Assembly: GCA_015061605.1 (NCBI GenBank)
Contig: SUWH01000004.1
Coordinates: forward strand, 44,884 to 108,883
DNA from: Lentisphaerota bacterium
GTDB lineage: Bacteria; Verrucomicrobiota; Lentisphaeria; Victivallales; Victivallaceae
Direction: 5' to 3'
DNA length: 64,000 nucleotides
The translations under genes were made by a program, and so were the position numbers. Position 1 is the first letter of the stretch. Each line of letters opens with the position of its first letter. The notes beneath the pieces are model-generated. The model was not told the DNA's origin, made no database searches, and was given only the letters and a program-made list of their open reading frames with translations. This document shows positions 24,504 through 33,986 of the stretch, piece by piece.

Positions 24504-25607
24504 CTAAAATACCAATTCGTCCAGAATCAGCTGGGCACCGCCGACCGCGACCCCCCGTCTGCCGAAGTTTGAACGTAATATCCGGGGTGATTTGCCAAGT
24601 TTCATGGCTTCGGAAAAGCGCGCGCACTCATCTTTGAAGTGTTCAAAGTGGCGGTCTCCGAATTCCAGTACATCGCCGCCGAGGATGACCGCTTCCGGAT
24701 CGAACATATTGGCAGCGGCGCGGGCGGCGTAGGCAAGCAGTTCAGCATTTTTCATCACCAGAGCGACTGCATCGGAGTCTCCGGCAAGATAATACTGCAT
24801 AAATTCTTCAAAATTCACTGTTCTTCCGGTAAGTTCAGAAAATTTGACCGGAAGCACCGATGGCCGGGCAGCCTCTTCAAGCTCATTTCCGCCGGGGATG
24901 AGCAAATGACCAATCTCTCCGGCACAACCGTTTTTACCCCGGAACACCTTGCCGTCTATGACGATCCCGGCTCCGACACCGCGGCCGCTGGTAATATAAA
25001 GCTGCTGTCCGCAGTCATGCCCGGCACCGAAAAGGGCTTCTGCCAGTGCCGCCGCATTGGGACGGCGGTCAAGACGCACCGGCAGTCCGGTCACTGCTTC
25101 GATTTTGCGGGCAAGATTTTTCCGGGAAAGGTCAAGCGTACTTGAACCGATGATCTCATTGGCTTCGTCCACCACCGCCGACACCGCGATACCGATACCG
25201 GACGGGACATCGCCGGGAGAAGCATTACCGAGCCGTTTTACCAACTGACTGATGGTGGAAACGATACTTTCAATATTATTCTCATACGCCAGAGAATCAC
25301 TGGCAATAATATTGCATCCGAGGTCGCACAATACCCCCTCAATGCGGTAATCTCCGCCGAGGTCGATTCCGATGGCGCAACGGGAACGGGGCATGAATTC
25401 CAGCATAATGGGAGGTTTGCCGCCGGTTGAGTGTCCGGGGCCGAGTTCGCGCACCATCCCTTCGGAAATCAATTCGTCAATGATCGCGGAAACCGCCGGA
25501 CGGGTAAGCGAACACTGGCGCGCCAGCTCCGCCCGGGAGATGACCCCGGCGCGACGAAGTTTTACAAAAACCCGACGTTTCCCGGAAGTTTGCAGTAAAC
25601 GTGCCAT
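24504..25607 (-). CDS. ROK-family transcriptional regulator (NagC/XylR-like)
   Basis: The 367-residue protein has an N-terminal winged helix (ISRAELARQCSLTRPAVSAIIDEL) and a C-terminal ROK domain with IGIDLGGDYRIEG and CAGEIGHLLIP. The usual zinc motif CxCGxxGC after the GH segment is absent; the region reads GGNELEEAARPSVLP instead. Such proteins repress amino-sugar or xylose genes until a sugar binds. ATG 25607 is preferred, with GGAAAG upstream, over an in-frame ATG at 25673. It is transcribed into nagB and is its likely regulator. Confidence 0.85.
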   Translation of the reverse strand: MARLLQTSGKRRVFVKLRRAGVISRAELARQCSLTRPAVSAIIDELISEGMVRELGPGHSTGGKPPIMLEFMPRSRCAIGIDLGGDYRIEGVLCDLGCNIIASDSLAYENNIESIVSTISQLVKRLGNASPGDVPSGIGIAVSAVVDEANEIIGSSTLDLSRKNLARKIEAVTGLPVRLDRRPNAAALAEALFGAGHDCGQQLYITSGRGVGAGIVIDGKVFRGKNGCAGEIGHLLIPGGNELEEAARPSVLPVKFSELTGRTVNFEEFMQYYLAGDSDAVALVMKNAELLAYAARAAANMFDPEAVILGGDVLEFGDRHFEHFKDECARFSEAMKLGKSPRILRSNFGRRGVAVGGAQLILDELVF

Positions 25608-25702
25608 ACTGATATTCTTTCCGAAGTTTGTTAATATTTTTGCCAAAGCAGAATATAATCTTTCTTGATGCAAAAGTCAAATAATTTTCTGAATAAAAGC
25701 GC

Positions 25703-25731
25703 AAAAAAGGGATATCCCGGCATATCCGGGA
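25703..25731 (-). terminator. Terminator after the PPC-domain protein gene
   Basis: Minus strand: stem TCCCGG-ATATG-CCGGGA (25715-25731), then a short spacer and TTTTTT (25703-25708). It lies 17 bp past the stop at 25749. The stem can extend through the GGGATATCCC palindrome. Confidence 0.6.
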
Positions 25732-25748
25732 CATTGAATACGGTTATT

Positions 25749-27578
25749 TTATTTTTTTGCCGCCGGTTTGGCATTACTCTTTGCCGGAACGGATTTTTGA
25801 ACCTTTTTACTGTTCTGCTTTTTATTTTTGTTCCAGTTGCCGTAGCGGCGGACTCCGATGCAGAACTCCTGTGCCGGCAGCAGATGATCGTAGGCAAACG
25901 CCTGATTGAAAATATCCGCCGGAACGACCGCTTTACGCACCCTGCGGCCATTGATTTCCGCTTCCGCAAAGATTTTCACTCCGAATGGAGCGGTAAAGCG
26001 CCGTTCCGGATAGCGGAATGAGATCGCAGCTTCTTTGGCTCCGGCTTTGATCTTCTGATTCGGCACGAAACGTTTGCTTCCGGAGATATAAATTTCCCCG
26101 TCAAACCCGCCGGTGCGTTCAATAAGGACTTTGACACTGCCGCCGCCGCCCGGATTGACATTGCACATGGAACGGACGGTGTAAACGTTGAAATCCGGTT
26201 CCTCTTCGCCGAGTCTCAATTTGTAGCGGAACTCCTTACCGCTTTCTTTATTGAGTTCAGACACTTCGATCTTGTAAACTCCGTCAGCCGGGAGTGTCGT
26301 CCGGATCGCCGGATCGATCTGCTGCAGAATCAAACCGACATTGATCTGTTTGGCATCATCGTCCGCCTGTACGATCTTTTTACCGTCAGGACCGTACAAG
26401 CTCAAAACACCATCCAGCGGTGAACCATCACGGCGCGCGGCGATTTCAGCATGGAACTTCATGCCTTTTTTTCCTTTGAAATGAAATGTATCCACCTTGC
26501 CCGGATGGTCGATCACGCCGGAAACCACCAGCGGTCGATTGATGGAAAGTTTACGCAGTCCGGCATCAGCTTCATCAATTTCATCCAAATCGCTGAAACT
26601 GCTGATTTCTGTTTTGTAGGATTTCCGTCCCTTTTCCAGCGCGACCCGGTAGACGAAATCCTCTCTGCCGCGATAGAGATTATCGCGCACTTGCAACAGA
26701 TAATTACCGGCTTTATTGCTCTTGAAACGCAATACCGGATCAGGCAGAAAATGTTCATCATCAGCAAACGCCAGAACCTTGCCGGCCGGATCGATAACCT
26801 GAAGCACCGGCTGAAAATGTCCCGGCACAGCATCCCCGATAAAGGGTTGGAAAGTACGTCCGGTCAAAGTAAAGGTATAATCGGTATCTGCTTCAAGCGT
26901 GACCACGAAACTGTCAGTTTCTCCGGGCATGATCTGACCGTTGACCACCGCCGGGACAGATTTGACCTGAACCGTATCCGGACGCGCCTTATGCGGCGGC
27001 ACATAGAGCGGTTCTTTATAGTGGTCGCAATTGTCGACAAAGAACAGTTTCGGAGCGGAAACTCCGCGACGTCCGTAAATACGCAACTCACGCACCCCGG
27101 GGGCTGCATCGGCATCGGCTTCAACATCCAGAATGACCATACTGCGCAAAGACGGAGTCTGCTGCAAGGGGTTGCGGCGGACATAAAGATTGCGCAAAGT
27201 CAGTGATAATTCCAGTGGTTCAAGCTGATCGAGCTTATCCCACCAGACACATTTTCTCCAGCCTTCCATCTTTTCCGGATCGGGGTATTCGGGCTTTTCG
27301 GTGTTGCCTTTTTCAATACCAGCCAGCCACTTGTAAAGCCAGGCGCGCTGGGTTCCGTCCGGCAGCGGAAATCCGGGGACAGAGACCACCCGTTTTACTC
27401 TCACGCCTTTGCCGGTCACCGTACCGCCAACGATACCGTTGAAATTCTGTCCGCCGATAAGCACGCGCACCGTTGAACCGGCTTTCACCCCGGCGGGGTA
27501 AAGGTATCCGGCATAGGGATTACCGAAAAGCGAAAACGCTGAAACGGTCAATACTGCCGCAGAAAGAAATTTTTTCAT
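25749..27578 (-). CDS. Secreted protein with pre-peptidase C-terminal (PPC)-like domains
   Basis: The 609-residue protein has a signal peptide (MKKFLSAAVLTVSAFSLFG). It has an N-terminal IPT-like part with YPAGVKAGSTVRVLIGGQNF, two PPC-like beta-sandwich stretches (about 215-325 with DSFVVTLEADTDYTFTLTG, and 350-455 with VDTFHFKGKKGMKFHAEI), and a basic Lys/Asn/Ala-rich tail. Related proteins in Planctomycetes and Lentisphaerae are encoded beside DUF1501 and DUF1549 proteins, as here. It begins one base after the DUF1501 stop region, so translation is probably coupled. Role unknown. Confidence 0.75.
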   Translation of the reverse strand: MKKFLSAAVLTVSAFSLFGNPYAGYLYPAGVKAGSTVRVLIGGQNFNGIVGGTVTGKGVRVKRVVSVPGFPLPDGTQRAWLYKWLAGIEKGNTEKPEYPDPEKMEGWRKCVWWDKLDQLEPLELSLTLRNLYVRRNPLQQTPSLRSMVILDVEADADAAPGVRELRIYGRRGVSAPKLFFVDNCDHYKEPLYVPPHKARPDTVQVKSVPAVVNGQIMPGETDSFVVTLEADTDYTFTLTGRTFQPFIGDAVPGHFQPVLQVIDPAGKVLAFADDEHFLPDPVLRFKSNKAGNYLLQVRDNLYRGREDFVYRVALEKGRKSYKTEISSFSDLDEIDEADAGLRKLSINRPLVVSGVIDHPGKVDTFHFKGKKGMKFHAEIAARRDGSPLDGVLSLYGPDGKKIVQADDDAKQINVGLILQQIDPAIRTTLPADGVYKIEVSELNKESGKEFRYKLRLGEEEPDFNVYTVRSMCNVNPGGGGSVKVLIERTGGFDGEIYISGSKRFVPNQKIKAGAKEAAISFRYPERRFTAPFGVKIFAEAEINGRRVRKAVVPADIFNQAFAYDHLLPAQEFCIGVRRYGNWNKNKKQNSKKVQKSVPAKSNAKPAAKK

Positions 27579-28910
27579 TTACACATTCTCCTTGTAGATT
27601 TCCCGCAGCCGTCCGAGCTTGGACTGCGGCGGCAGAACCGGCGTTTTGAGCCCGATCGGATTGTCCAGCTGACCGTCGGGGTCGATGCCGCACAATTCAT
27701 AGATGCTGCCGAGCATATCCTGCGGAGTAACGGGACGCGAAACCACTTTGGCACCGACCTCATCAGAAACGCCGACCACCTTTCCTCCGGCAAATCCGCC
27801 TCCGGCGACCAGAGAAGTAAAGCACTTGGAATAGTGGTTTCTGCCGCCGTTCCACGGGGCTTCCCAGTCAACTTTTGGGGTACGTCCGAATTCGCCCGTC
27901 CACCAGACGATGGTGGAGTCGAGCAGATTTTTCTTATCAAGGTCGCCGATCAGCGCGGATAAAGCCTTATCCATTTCGGCGGCTTTGGTTTTCATCGTTT
28001 CAAAGTGACGTTTGTGGGTATCCCAGCCTTGAGCATTGATGGTGATGTATGGCACTCCCGCTTCGACCAGACGGCGGGCGGTGAGACAGGATTGACCGAA
28101 AGTGGTTCTGCCGTAGCGGTCGCGGGTCTCGTCGCTTTCCAGAGAAAGGTCAAAGACTTTCGCTCCGTCGCCCTCGATGACCCGGCGGGCATCTTTACCG
28201 GCAGTATCAAAATCGCGCATGACGGCGATGCCTTCGGGAGTCTCACGGGTGAAGGTGTCAAGTTCGCCGAGCATATCAAAGCGCGCAGATTGTTCTTTTT
28301 TGGTCAAACCGCCCGGCGGTACGATACCGTCCACGATGAAACGCGGAGCATTGGGATTGCCGCCTGTTACCAGCGGGCTGAACTCCTCACTCAAAAAGCC
28401 GACTTCAGAAAAACGCCCTTTGGGAACGGTCAGGATAACATAGGGCGGCACATCGCCTTTGTATTCTTTGCGCTTGTACATGGCGATGACGGCACCGATG
28501 GCGGGGTAGACCTTGCCGCCGCCGGGTTTGCGCCCGGTTTGCATCAAATAGGTTGCAGTCTCATGCCCGGCGTAGGGATGGGTCATGGTGCGGATGATGG
28601 AATATTTATCGGCGATTTTCGCCATCATCGGCCAGAACTCGCTGATTTCGATCCCGGGGACATTGGTCGGTATCGCGCCGAAGCCGCCGTTGTAATCCTT
28701 TGAAGCCTTGGGTTTGGGGTCAAAAGTTTCAGTTTGAGCAGGTCCCCCCCAGACCCATATTTCAATAACGCTCCGGGCAAGTTTTTTCGGCTTGCCGGAA
28801 GTTGTTTTATTTTGCGGCACATTTTTTGCTTCAACAGCCGAAACGCATCCGGAGAGTGCCGTTACTGCAGCAGTGGCGGCACAACCTTTGATAAAGTCAC
28901 GTCGATCCAT
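27579..28910 (-). CDS. DUF1501 family protein with Tat/lipoprotein signal
   Basis: The 443-residue protein starts MDRRDFIKG, a twin-arginine signal, followed by a hydrophobic stretch ending in LSGC (a possible lipobox at Cys22). The body shows the DUF1501 alkaline-phosphatase-like features: VWGGPAQTETFDPKP, MTHPYAGHETATYLMQTGRKPGG, NAQGWDTHKRHF and WWTGEFGRTPKV. DUF1501 proteins are numerous in Planctomycetes and Lentisphaerae and are suspected sulfatase-like or phosphatase-like hydrolases. It is the middle gene of the PPC/DUF1501/DUF1549 operon. Confidence 0.9.
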   Translation of the reverse strand: MDRRDFIKGCAATAAVTALSGCVSAVEAKNVPQNKTTSGKPKKLARSVIEIWVWGGPAQTETFDPKPKASKDYNGGFGAIPTNVPGIEISEFWPMMAKIADKYSIIRTMTHPYAGHETATYLMQTGRKPGGGKVYPAIGAVIAMYKRKEYKGDVPPYVILTVPKGRFSEVGFLSEEFSPLVTGGNPNAPRFIVDGIVPPGGLTKKEQSARFDMLGELDTFTRETPEGIAVMRDFDTAGKDARRVIEGDGAKVFDLSLESDETRDRYGRTTFGQSCLTARRLVEAGVPYITINAQGWDTHKRHFETMKTKAAEMDKALSALIGDLDKKNLLDSTIVWWTGEFGRTPKVDWEAPWNGGRNHYSKCFTSLVAGGGFAGGKVVGVSDEVGAKVVSRPVTPQDMLGSIYELCGIDPDGQLDNPIGLKTPVLPPQSKLGRLREIYKENV

Positions 28911-28929
28911 AATATATTCTCCTTTCAGC

Positions 28930-30489
28930 TCAATGACGGTGCAGAAATTCTGCTGAATTGACCATTATCCATGCCAGATCGTTCTGCATGGTCCAGCGCA
29001 TTTTCTGCGGGCGCTCATCGTAACGCTTTTTGATTATCGCCATCTCATTTGCGGTGGGCGGCCGGGAGAAAAACATCCAGTAGAATGCTTCGACCCGCGC
29101 GGAAAAATTCAGTCTGGCAAACTCTTTCCTCCGCATGATGCGGCAGACTTTGCGGTACAGCGCGCCGGAATTGTAAAGAAACAGCCGCTGTTTGGCATTG
29201 ATGTTGTTGTTACGTTCAGCAAGCACTCCGGCATCGCGGGAGGGACGTCCGAAAAGGATCAGGAACGAACTGCTGATCGAACCGTCCGCGATCGAAATTG
29301 TCCGCATATCATCGGGCAAAAAGGTGAACGGTTCCGGAATGACACTTGAATAATGACTGGATTCAAGCGTAAGCGAAGTTATCGCATCATCCAGCACCTC
29401 CGCTTCCAGACGGCGCACCGGATAGGCGGCAAAGGCTTTGACCTTTTCCGCAGTGTTTCTGCCCTGGAAAGAACCACTCCGGTAGGCGGCTGACCGCACG
29501 ATCATCCGGCACAATTCGCGGAAATTCAACTTGCTTGCCAGCACTTCTGAAACCAACCGGTTACGCAATGCGGCATTGACCGGCTCTTTATTGAGCAGAT
29601 CATCCCCCTCCGGAACGATGCCGCTGCCGAAAAACCAGTACCATGTCCGGTTGACCAGAGCATCGGCGAGCATGGTCACACCTTCATCGGAAAAGGTGAA
29701 GAAATCCGCCAGCACTTTACGTGCCTCTTTACCGGCGGGAACTATCACCTCTCTGCCGTTGGGCAGCATGATGCGGCGCTCCGGGCAACTCTTGATAAAA
29801 ACGATTTCCTCTTTCCACTCTTTAGTGCTTTTGAAGCCGATCTCTTCAAAGATATTGGCAAAAAGTTTCTGTTTATTTTCCGGCATTTGTTCAATTCTCA
29901 TACCGCACAGGGTCAGCATCACATTTTTGGCAATGCCCAGCGGCGAACGGTCAGCGTGGGCACGGTAAAAGTTGGATTCAGCCACTCGGAAGTTGCTCCC
30001 TTTGGCAAGCAGCAGCGAGCGGATGAATTTATGATACGGCTCATCTTTTTCCAGAAAAGCTTCGATACGCCGCTGATAAATATACACCGCATTGGGCCAC
30101 AAGTTGATGGGGAATTCCGACTTCACCCGGAGAATGTCGCAGAAACGCATGGTAAAACAGGCGACAAAATCCCGGCTCGCAAGCAAGGTATCGACCAATT
30201 TATCATACTTCTGCGGGTCGCGGGAATAGACAAAACTTTTAGCCTCTTCGATCGACGGCAGACGGCCGGCAAGGTCAAGATACAACCGGCGTACCAGCAG
30301 ATTGTCAGAAGCCTCATACACCGGAAGCAAACCTTTTTTCTGCCAGTCAGCTTCCAATGCCCGGTCAACTTCTGAAGTAATGGCGACGCTGCGGCTTTTG
30401 GTGTAGATGGAGGATGCTTCAGCAGCGCAGCATTGCACCACAGCTGCAACTCCTGCAAGCAACGACAGGATCATAACGGATTTTTTCAT
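28930..30489 (-). CDS. DUF1549/DUF1553 family protein
   Basis: The 519-residue protein has a signal peptide and then the DUF1549 core (ASDNLLVRRLYLDLAGRLPSIEEAKSF, with KYDKLVDTLLASRDF) and the DUF1553 core (LADALVNRTWYWFFGSGIV, RRLEAEVLDDAI, and FLILFGRPSRDAGVLAERNNN). It lacks the cytochrome-c-like PSD1 part of larger planctomycete members. GGGGG precedes ATG 30489. It stands 19 bp before the DUF1501 gene. The biochemical role is unknown; polysaccharide breakdown is often suspected from context. Confidence 0.9.
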   Translation of the reverse strand: MKKSVMILSLLAGVAAVVQCCAAEASSIYTKSRSVAITSEVDRALEADWQKKGLLPVYEASDNLLVRRLYLDLAGRLPSIEEAKSFVYSRDPQKYDKLVDTLLASRDFVACFTMRFCDILRVKSEFPINLWPNAVYIYQRRIEAFLEKDEPYHKFIRSLLLAKGSNFRVAESNFYRAHADRSPLGIAKNVMLTLCGMRIEQMPENKQKLFANIFEEIGFKSTKEWKEEIVFIKSCPERRIMLPNGREVIVPAGKEARKVLADFFTFSDEGVTMLADALVNRTWYWFFGSGIVPEGDDLLNKEPVNAALRNRLVSEVLASKLNFRELCRMIVRSAAYRSGSFQGRNTAEKVKAFAAYPVRRLEAEVLDDAITSLTLESSHYSSVIPEPFTFLPDDMRTISIADGSISSSFLILFGRPSRDAGVLAERNNNINAKQRLFLYNSGALYRKVCRIMRRKEFARLNFSARVEAFYWMFFSRPPTANEMAIIKKRYDERPQKMRWTMQNDLAWIMVNSAEFLHRH

Positions 30490-30512
30490 AAAATCCCCCT
30501 TTTCCACTTTTA

Positions 30513-31601
30513 CTATATGAAATCTTTAAACTTTTTATCGCCTTGAGCGTTGACTGCGATGCCCTCGATCTCCACCAGCCAGCCGGGGCGGCAGACCGGA
30601 CCGCGGACAATGATGCGTCCGGTTTCAGGACTCATGCGGCGGTCAACGACCTCTTTTACAATATTCATATCCGCGCCGTCGCGCAGATAAACAACCGCCT
30701 GTTTCATATCGGAAAGTTTTCCGTTTCCTTCGGCAAGCAGGGCTTCGATATTGTCGAAAACCCGCTCGGTCTGGGTGCGGACATCGCCGACATGAAGGAT
30801 TTTTCCATCCTTGTCGATACTTGCCGTACCGGAGATGTAGTAGTGAGAACGGTCACCGTAAACCACCCGGGCGGCACGTTCAAATGTCACTCCGTAAATG
30901 TGGGTCGGCGACAGATTTTCCAACGCGTAAAGATACTGTATCTGCGTTTTTTCATGGCGGTAGATCGCTAATGAATCCATCCGCACCAACCGGTCGAACT
31001 TCTCCGACTGTCCCTCTATACCGGTACTGGCGATGTAATGGGTATCGGCAGTCATATTGCAGCGGTCAAAATAATTTTTCCTTGCTTTAACGAGTCCGGC
31101 ATAATTATTGTCCACATCGCGGCAATAGATCCAGGTGCGGTGCAGATTGTTTTCAATGGTGCCGCCGTCCGCAGAAATAACGCGGTCAACGTTGACAAAC
31201 TCCTCATGCATCTGGTCGAAACTGCCGGAACTTGACAACGTTTCAGTGTTGAAAAAACGCAGATCATAATTTTCCAGATGCCACATTCCGTTGATATTCA
31301 AGGCAGCCTTGGACAAATGCCACGCATCCAGAGCCAGCCGCGCACCATTGGCAGGCGGCTGTCCAACCAGAGCCAAACGGTCGGCAAACGGTTTGAATAT
31401 CTCTCTGGCGGTTGCTCCTTGAGTAGTGACATCACTCAAATGCAGCCGCACCCATACCGGAACGAAACCGTTGAGCTGATTGAGATATTTATCGAAAAGA
31501 GCTTTGCATTCAACCGCAAAGCTTTCACCCGGGATCGCGGTGAGCGTGCAAAACATCTCCGGCAAACCTTTTCCGGAGGAAAAAACCGTACGTTCACTCA
31601 T
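30513..31601 (-). CDS. Rid-family (YjgF/FkbO-like) protein
   Basis: The 362-residue protein is much longer than a single RidA (about 130). Its last ~130 residues carry the RidA-like strand and helix pattern with GDRSHYYISGTASIDKDG, TERVFDNIEALLAEGNGKLSDM and PGWLVEIEGIAV, where the late Glu and the Arg in IIVRGP would be in the active-site cleft. The N-terminal part looks like a second, diverged copy. The two-domain build recalls FkbO/Hyg5 chorismatases. It is the first gene of the operon running into DUF1549 and has a TATAGT -10 box at about 14 nt before a GAGGTGAAATT-ATG start. Confidence 0.7.
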   Translation of the reverse strand: MSERTVFSSGKGLPEMFCTLTAIPGESFAVECKALFDKYLNQLNGFVPVWVRLHLSDVTTQGATAREIFKPFADRLALVGQPPANGARLALDAWHLSKAALNINGMWHLENYDLRFFNTETLSSSGSFDQMHEEFVNVDRVISADGGTIENNLHRTWIYCRDVDNNYAGLVKARKNYFDRCNMTADTHYIASTGIEGQSEKFDRLVRMDSLAIYRHEKTQIQYLYALENLSPTHIYGVTFERAARVVYGDRSHYYISGTASIDKDGKILHVGDVRTQTERVFDNIEALLAEGNGKLSDMKQAVVYLRDGADMNIVKEVVDRRMSPETGRIIVRGPVCRPGWLVEIEGIAVNAQGDKKFKDFI

Positions 31602-31689
31602 AATTTCACCTCATACTATACCAAAAAATTGTCCTCAACAAGGGTAATGCCCCTGCCGGACAGTTAAATATAGCACCGTAAAAATGAAA

Positions 31690-33021
31690 TTACAAGCCTT
31701 TTTTACGACAATTGTAATTTATTATCAAAGGAAGATTGAACACTACCGTCAAAACCGCAAAAATCACTGCTGCATTGCCAAGTTCATGTTTGAGTAAATA
31801 TTTACATCCATACACCGCGCCGACTGCCATAAGCACCCAGATAAAAGCAGTCAGAAGTACAAATGCTATAAACCTTTTGAACTTCACGCCCCGGCGTTCA
31901 AAGAAAAATCCCGCCATATTGCAGAGCGATATTACCGCCGCAAAAAACAGCAATAGTGCGATACTGCCGCTTTCCATTTTATCCGCCAGATGCGCCGCCA
32001 CAGCAAAGACCGCCGCCAGCACCATGCTGTTCAATGCTCCGGTACTGAACGGAAAGGCGATCGCCGCCAATACCGGATTATCCAGTTGCGCCAGCACCCG
32101 GCGGCTCTGGATAAGGCGTTCAAAGAGCGAACACAATAAAAACAGCACACTCAACACGATCAGGATCTCTGACCAGTTTGCAGCAGAGTATATTCCCTGC
32201 CATTGCCACAAAAGCGGCATGATGACCAAGCCGGACAATGCCATCCAGAGCTTGAAGAAAAACAACCGGTTCGCTCCGGGTGCCGACACTCCGGCAGTGA
32301 CCAATGCAAACGAACCAATGATCAACACTCCGGAACGGATAAGCATATTGATCACCCAGTTGTCCATACTTGTACCCCAGAGCAGACTTGTCGCCTGCGG
32401 AGCCAGCCAGAGCATGGCAACGATCATGCCGATATCAACTTTACTGCGGCTGCGCGGTTTGAGTGAGCAAAGCGCCAGAGTCATTGAACTCCACACAATT
32501 GCCATACAGATCATCGCCAGCGGGATTTTGTTCAAATGCACCATTGCTTCCATGGCACTCCAGCGGCGGTCTTCAAACAAACGCGCCAGAACTCCGCGGT
32601 CGATACCGAACCAGTATGGCAACAGCCCGCAAAGGAGCAATATCGACAATATCTGAAGTATCAACGCCCCCCATTTTCCCATAGCGAGTTTCCACGGCGG
32701 AGTGCAGGTGGTTATCCCGGGTGCAAATGCCGGATCACCCAATTCGAGCCGCCATCTGCCGGCGGAACTGCCGAGGACGGCGATCAATGCGGCAATATTC
32801 ATCAATAAAATTGCCAGCAGATAAGCGGCAAGTAAACTGCACAGAAGAGTAAACTTTTCCGGCGCACTTTTTGCCAGAGCCTCAAGCGCCTCCACATCGG
32901 AAAGTTCAAGCCGGAAAATAAAATAGACCATGATCCAACTGGCGATGATCATCAATCCGGCAATTTTCAGAGCCAGACTGCGGAAAAACTGCTGCATTTC
33001 TTTAACAAACATCGCGTACAT
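31690..33021 (-). CDS. ABC transporter permease-like membrane protein
   Basis: The 443-residue protein has about ten to twelve hydrophobic segments and begins MYAMFVKEMQQFFRSLALK, the usual start of ABC-2-type permeases. It starts two bases after the ATPase gene ends, so it is the partner of that ATPase. The substrate is unknown. The protein resembles neither drug nor lipid-A exporters closely enough to tell. Confidence 0.75.
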   Translation of the reverse strand: MYAMFVKEMQQFFRSLALKIAGLMIIASWIMVYFIFRLELSDVEALEALAKSAPEKFTLLCSLLAAYLLAILLMNIAALIAVLGSSAGRWRLELGDPAFAPGITTCTPPWKLAMGKWGALILQILSILLLCGLLPYWFGIDRGVLARLFEDRRWSAMEAMVHLNKIPLAMICMAIVWSSMTLALCSLKPRSRSKVDIGMIVAMLWLAPQATSLLWGTSMDNWVINMLIRSGVLIIGSFALVTAGVSAPGANRLFFFKLWMALSGLVIMPLLWQWQGIYSAANWSEILIVLSVLFLLCSLFERLIQSRRVLAQLDNPVLAAIAFPFSTGALNSMVLAAVFAVAAHLADKMESGSIALLLFFAAVISLCNMAGFFFERRGVKFKRFIAFVLLTAFIWVLMAVGAVYGCKYLLKHELGNAAVIFAVLTVVFNLPLIINYNCRKKGL

Positions 33022-33023
33022 GA

Positions 33024-33962
33024 TTATTTGTCTCCTTTCCCGGTAACTTCGAGGAAAAGTTTTTCCAGTTCAACGCTCTTTTCGGCGCGGCGCAGCCAGA
33101 GCAGCGGGAAACTTATTTCGCCCAGAGCAGAAAGGAAACGCCCGAAATCCCTGCTTACAATGTCGATTTCACAGGTCAAACCGCGACGGCGGCAGTTGCG
33201 CACCATTTTGAATTGTTTCACCATATCGATGACGGAATCAGGAACTTCACTTTTGGTTCCGACGATGATCCGTTCCACTCCGGCTTCTTCAATCCCGGAA
33301 GCGGCAACTTCGCTCAATGTGCCGTATTCCAAAACTTTGCCTTTGTCGATGATGACCACCGCTGAAACCATATTTTCCAATTCAGCAAGGATGTGGGAAG
33401 AAAGAAAGATCATCTTTCCTTTATCCGCCATTTTTTTCAACACACTGTGCAGTTCCGCTCTGGCGCGGGGATCAAGTCCGGCGGCGGGTTCATCGAGCAG
33501 CATCAGATCGGGATTGTGGATCTGCAGTCGTGCCAGCGAAACGCGCTGTTTCATTCCTTTGGAAAGATCGCTCAGTTTACGGTTCAGGAAGGTGTCCACT
33601 CCGGTAAAATCAACGACATCAGCCATTACGGAAACGCGTTTATCTTTTTCTGCAAAGGAGTTGACAAAGAAATTCAGATACTCTTTGACAGTTATATCGG
33701 AAGCATCCGGCAATGTATCTGGCATAAAGCCGATTTTCCGGCGCATCTTATCCGGATAATCGATGATCGATACTCCGTCAAGTCTGACATCTCCGGCATC
33801 AGGTTCTTCAAGACCGGACATGATCCGCAACGCGGTGGTTTTACCGGCACCGTTGGCTCCGACAAAGCCGACGATCCCGCCTCCGGAAAGTTTGAAATCC
33901 ACCTGATCAAGCGCAGTAATATTACCATAACGCTTGGTCAATCCGGTAACTTCAAGTATCAT
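33024..33962 (-). CDS. ABC transporter ATP-binding protein (ABC-2 type)
   Basis: The 312-residue ATPase has Walker A GANGAGKTT, the signature LSKGMKQRVSLARL, Walker B LMLLDEPAAGLDP and the switch His in LSSHILAEL. The ~80-residue C-terminal extension is typical of GldA/NatA-like exporters. It lies 24 bp after dnaX and directly before its permease gene. Confidence 0.9.
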   Translation of the reverse strand: MILEVTGLTKRYGNITALDQVDFKLSGGGIVGFVGANGAGKTTALRIMSGLEEPDAGDVRLDGVSIIDYPDKMRRKIGFMPDTLPDASDITVKEYLNFFVNSFAEKDKRVSVMADVVDFTGVDTFLNRKLSDLSKGMKQRVSLARLQIHNPDLMLLDEPAAGLDPRARAELHSVLKKMADKGKMIFLSSHILAELENMVSAVVIIDKGKVLEYGTLSEVAASGIEEAGVERIIVGTKSEVPDSVIDMVKQFKMVRNCRRRGLTCEIDIVSRDFGRFLSALGEISFPLLWLRRAEKSVELEKLFLEVTGKGDK

Positions 33963-33986
33963 TTGCAGAACCTCCTGCTGTTTGGT

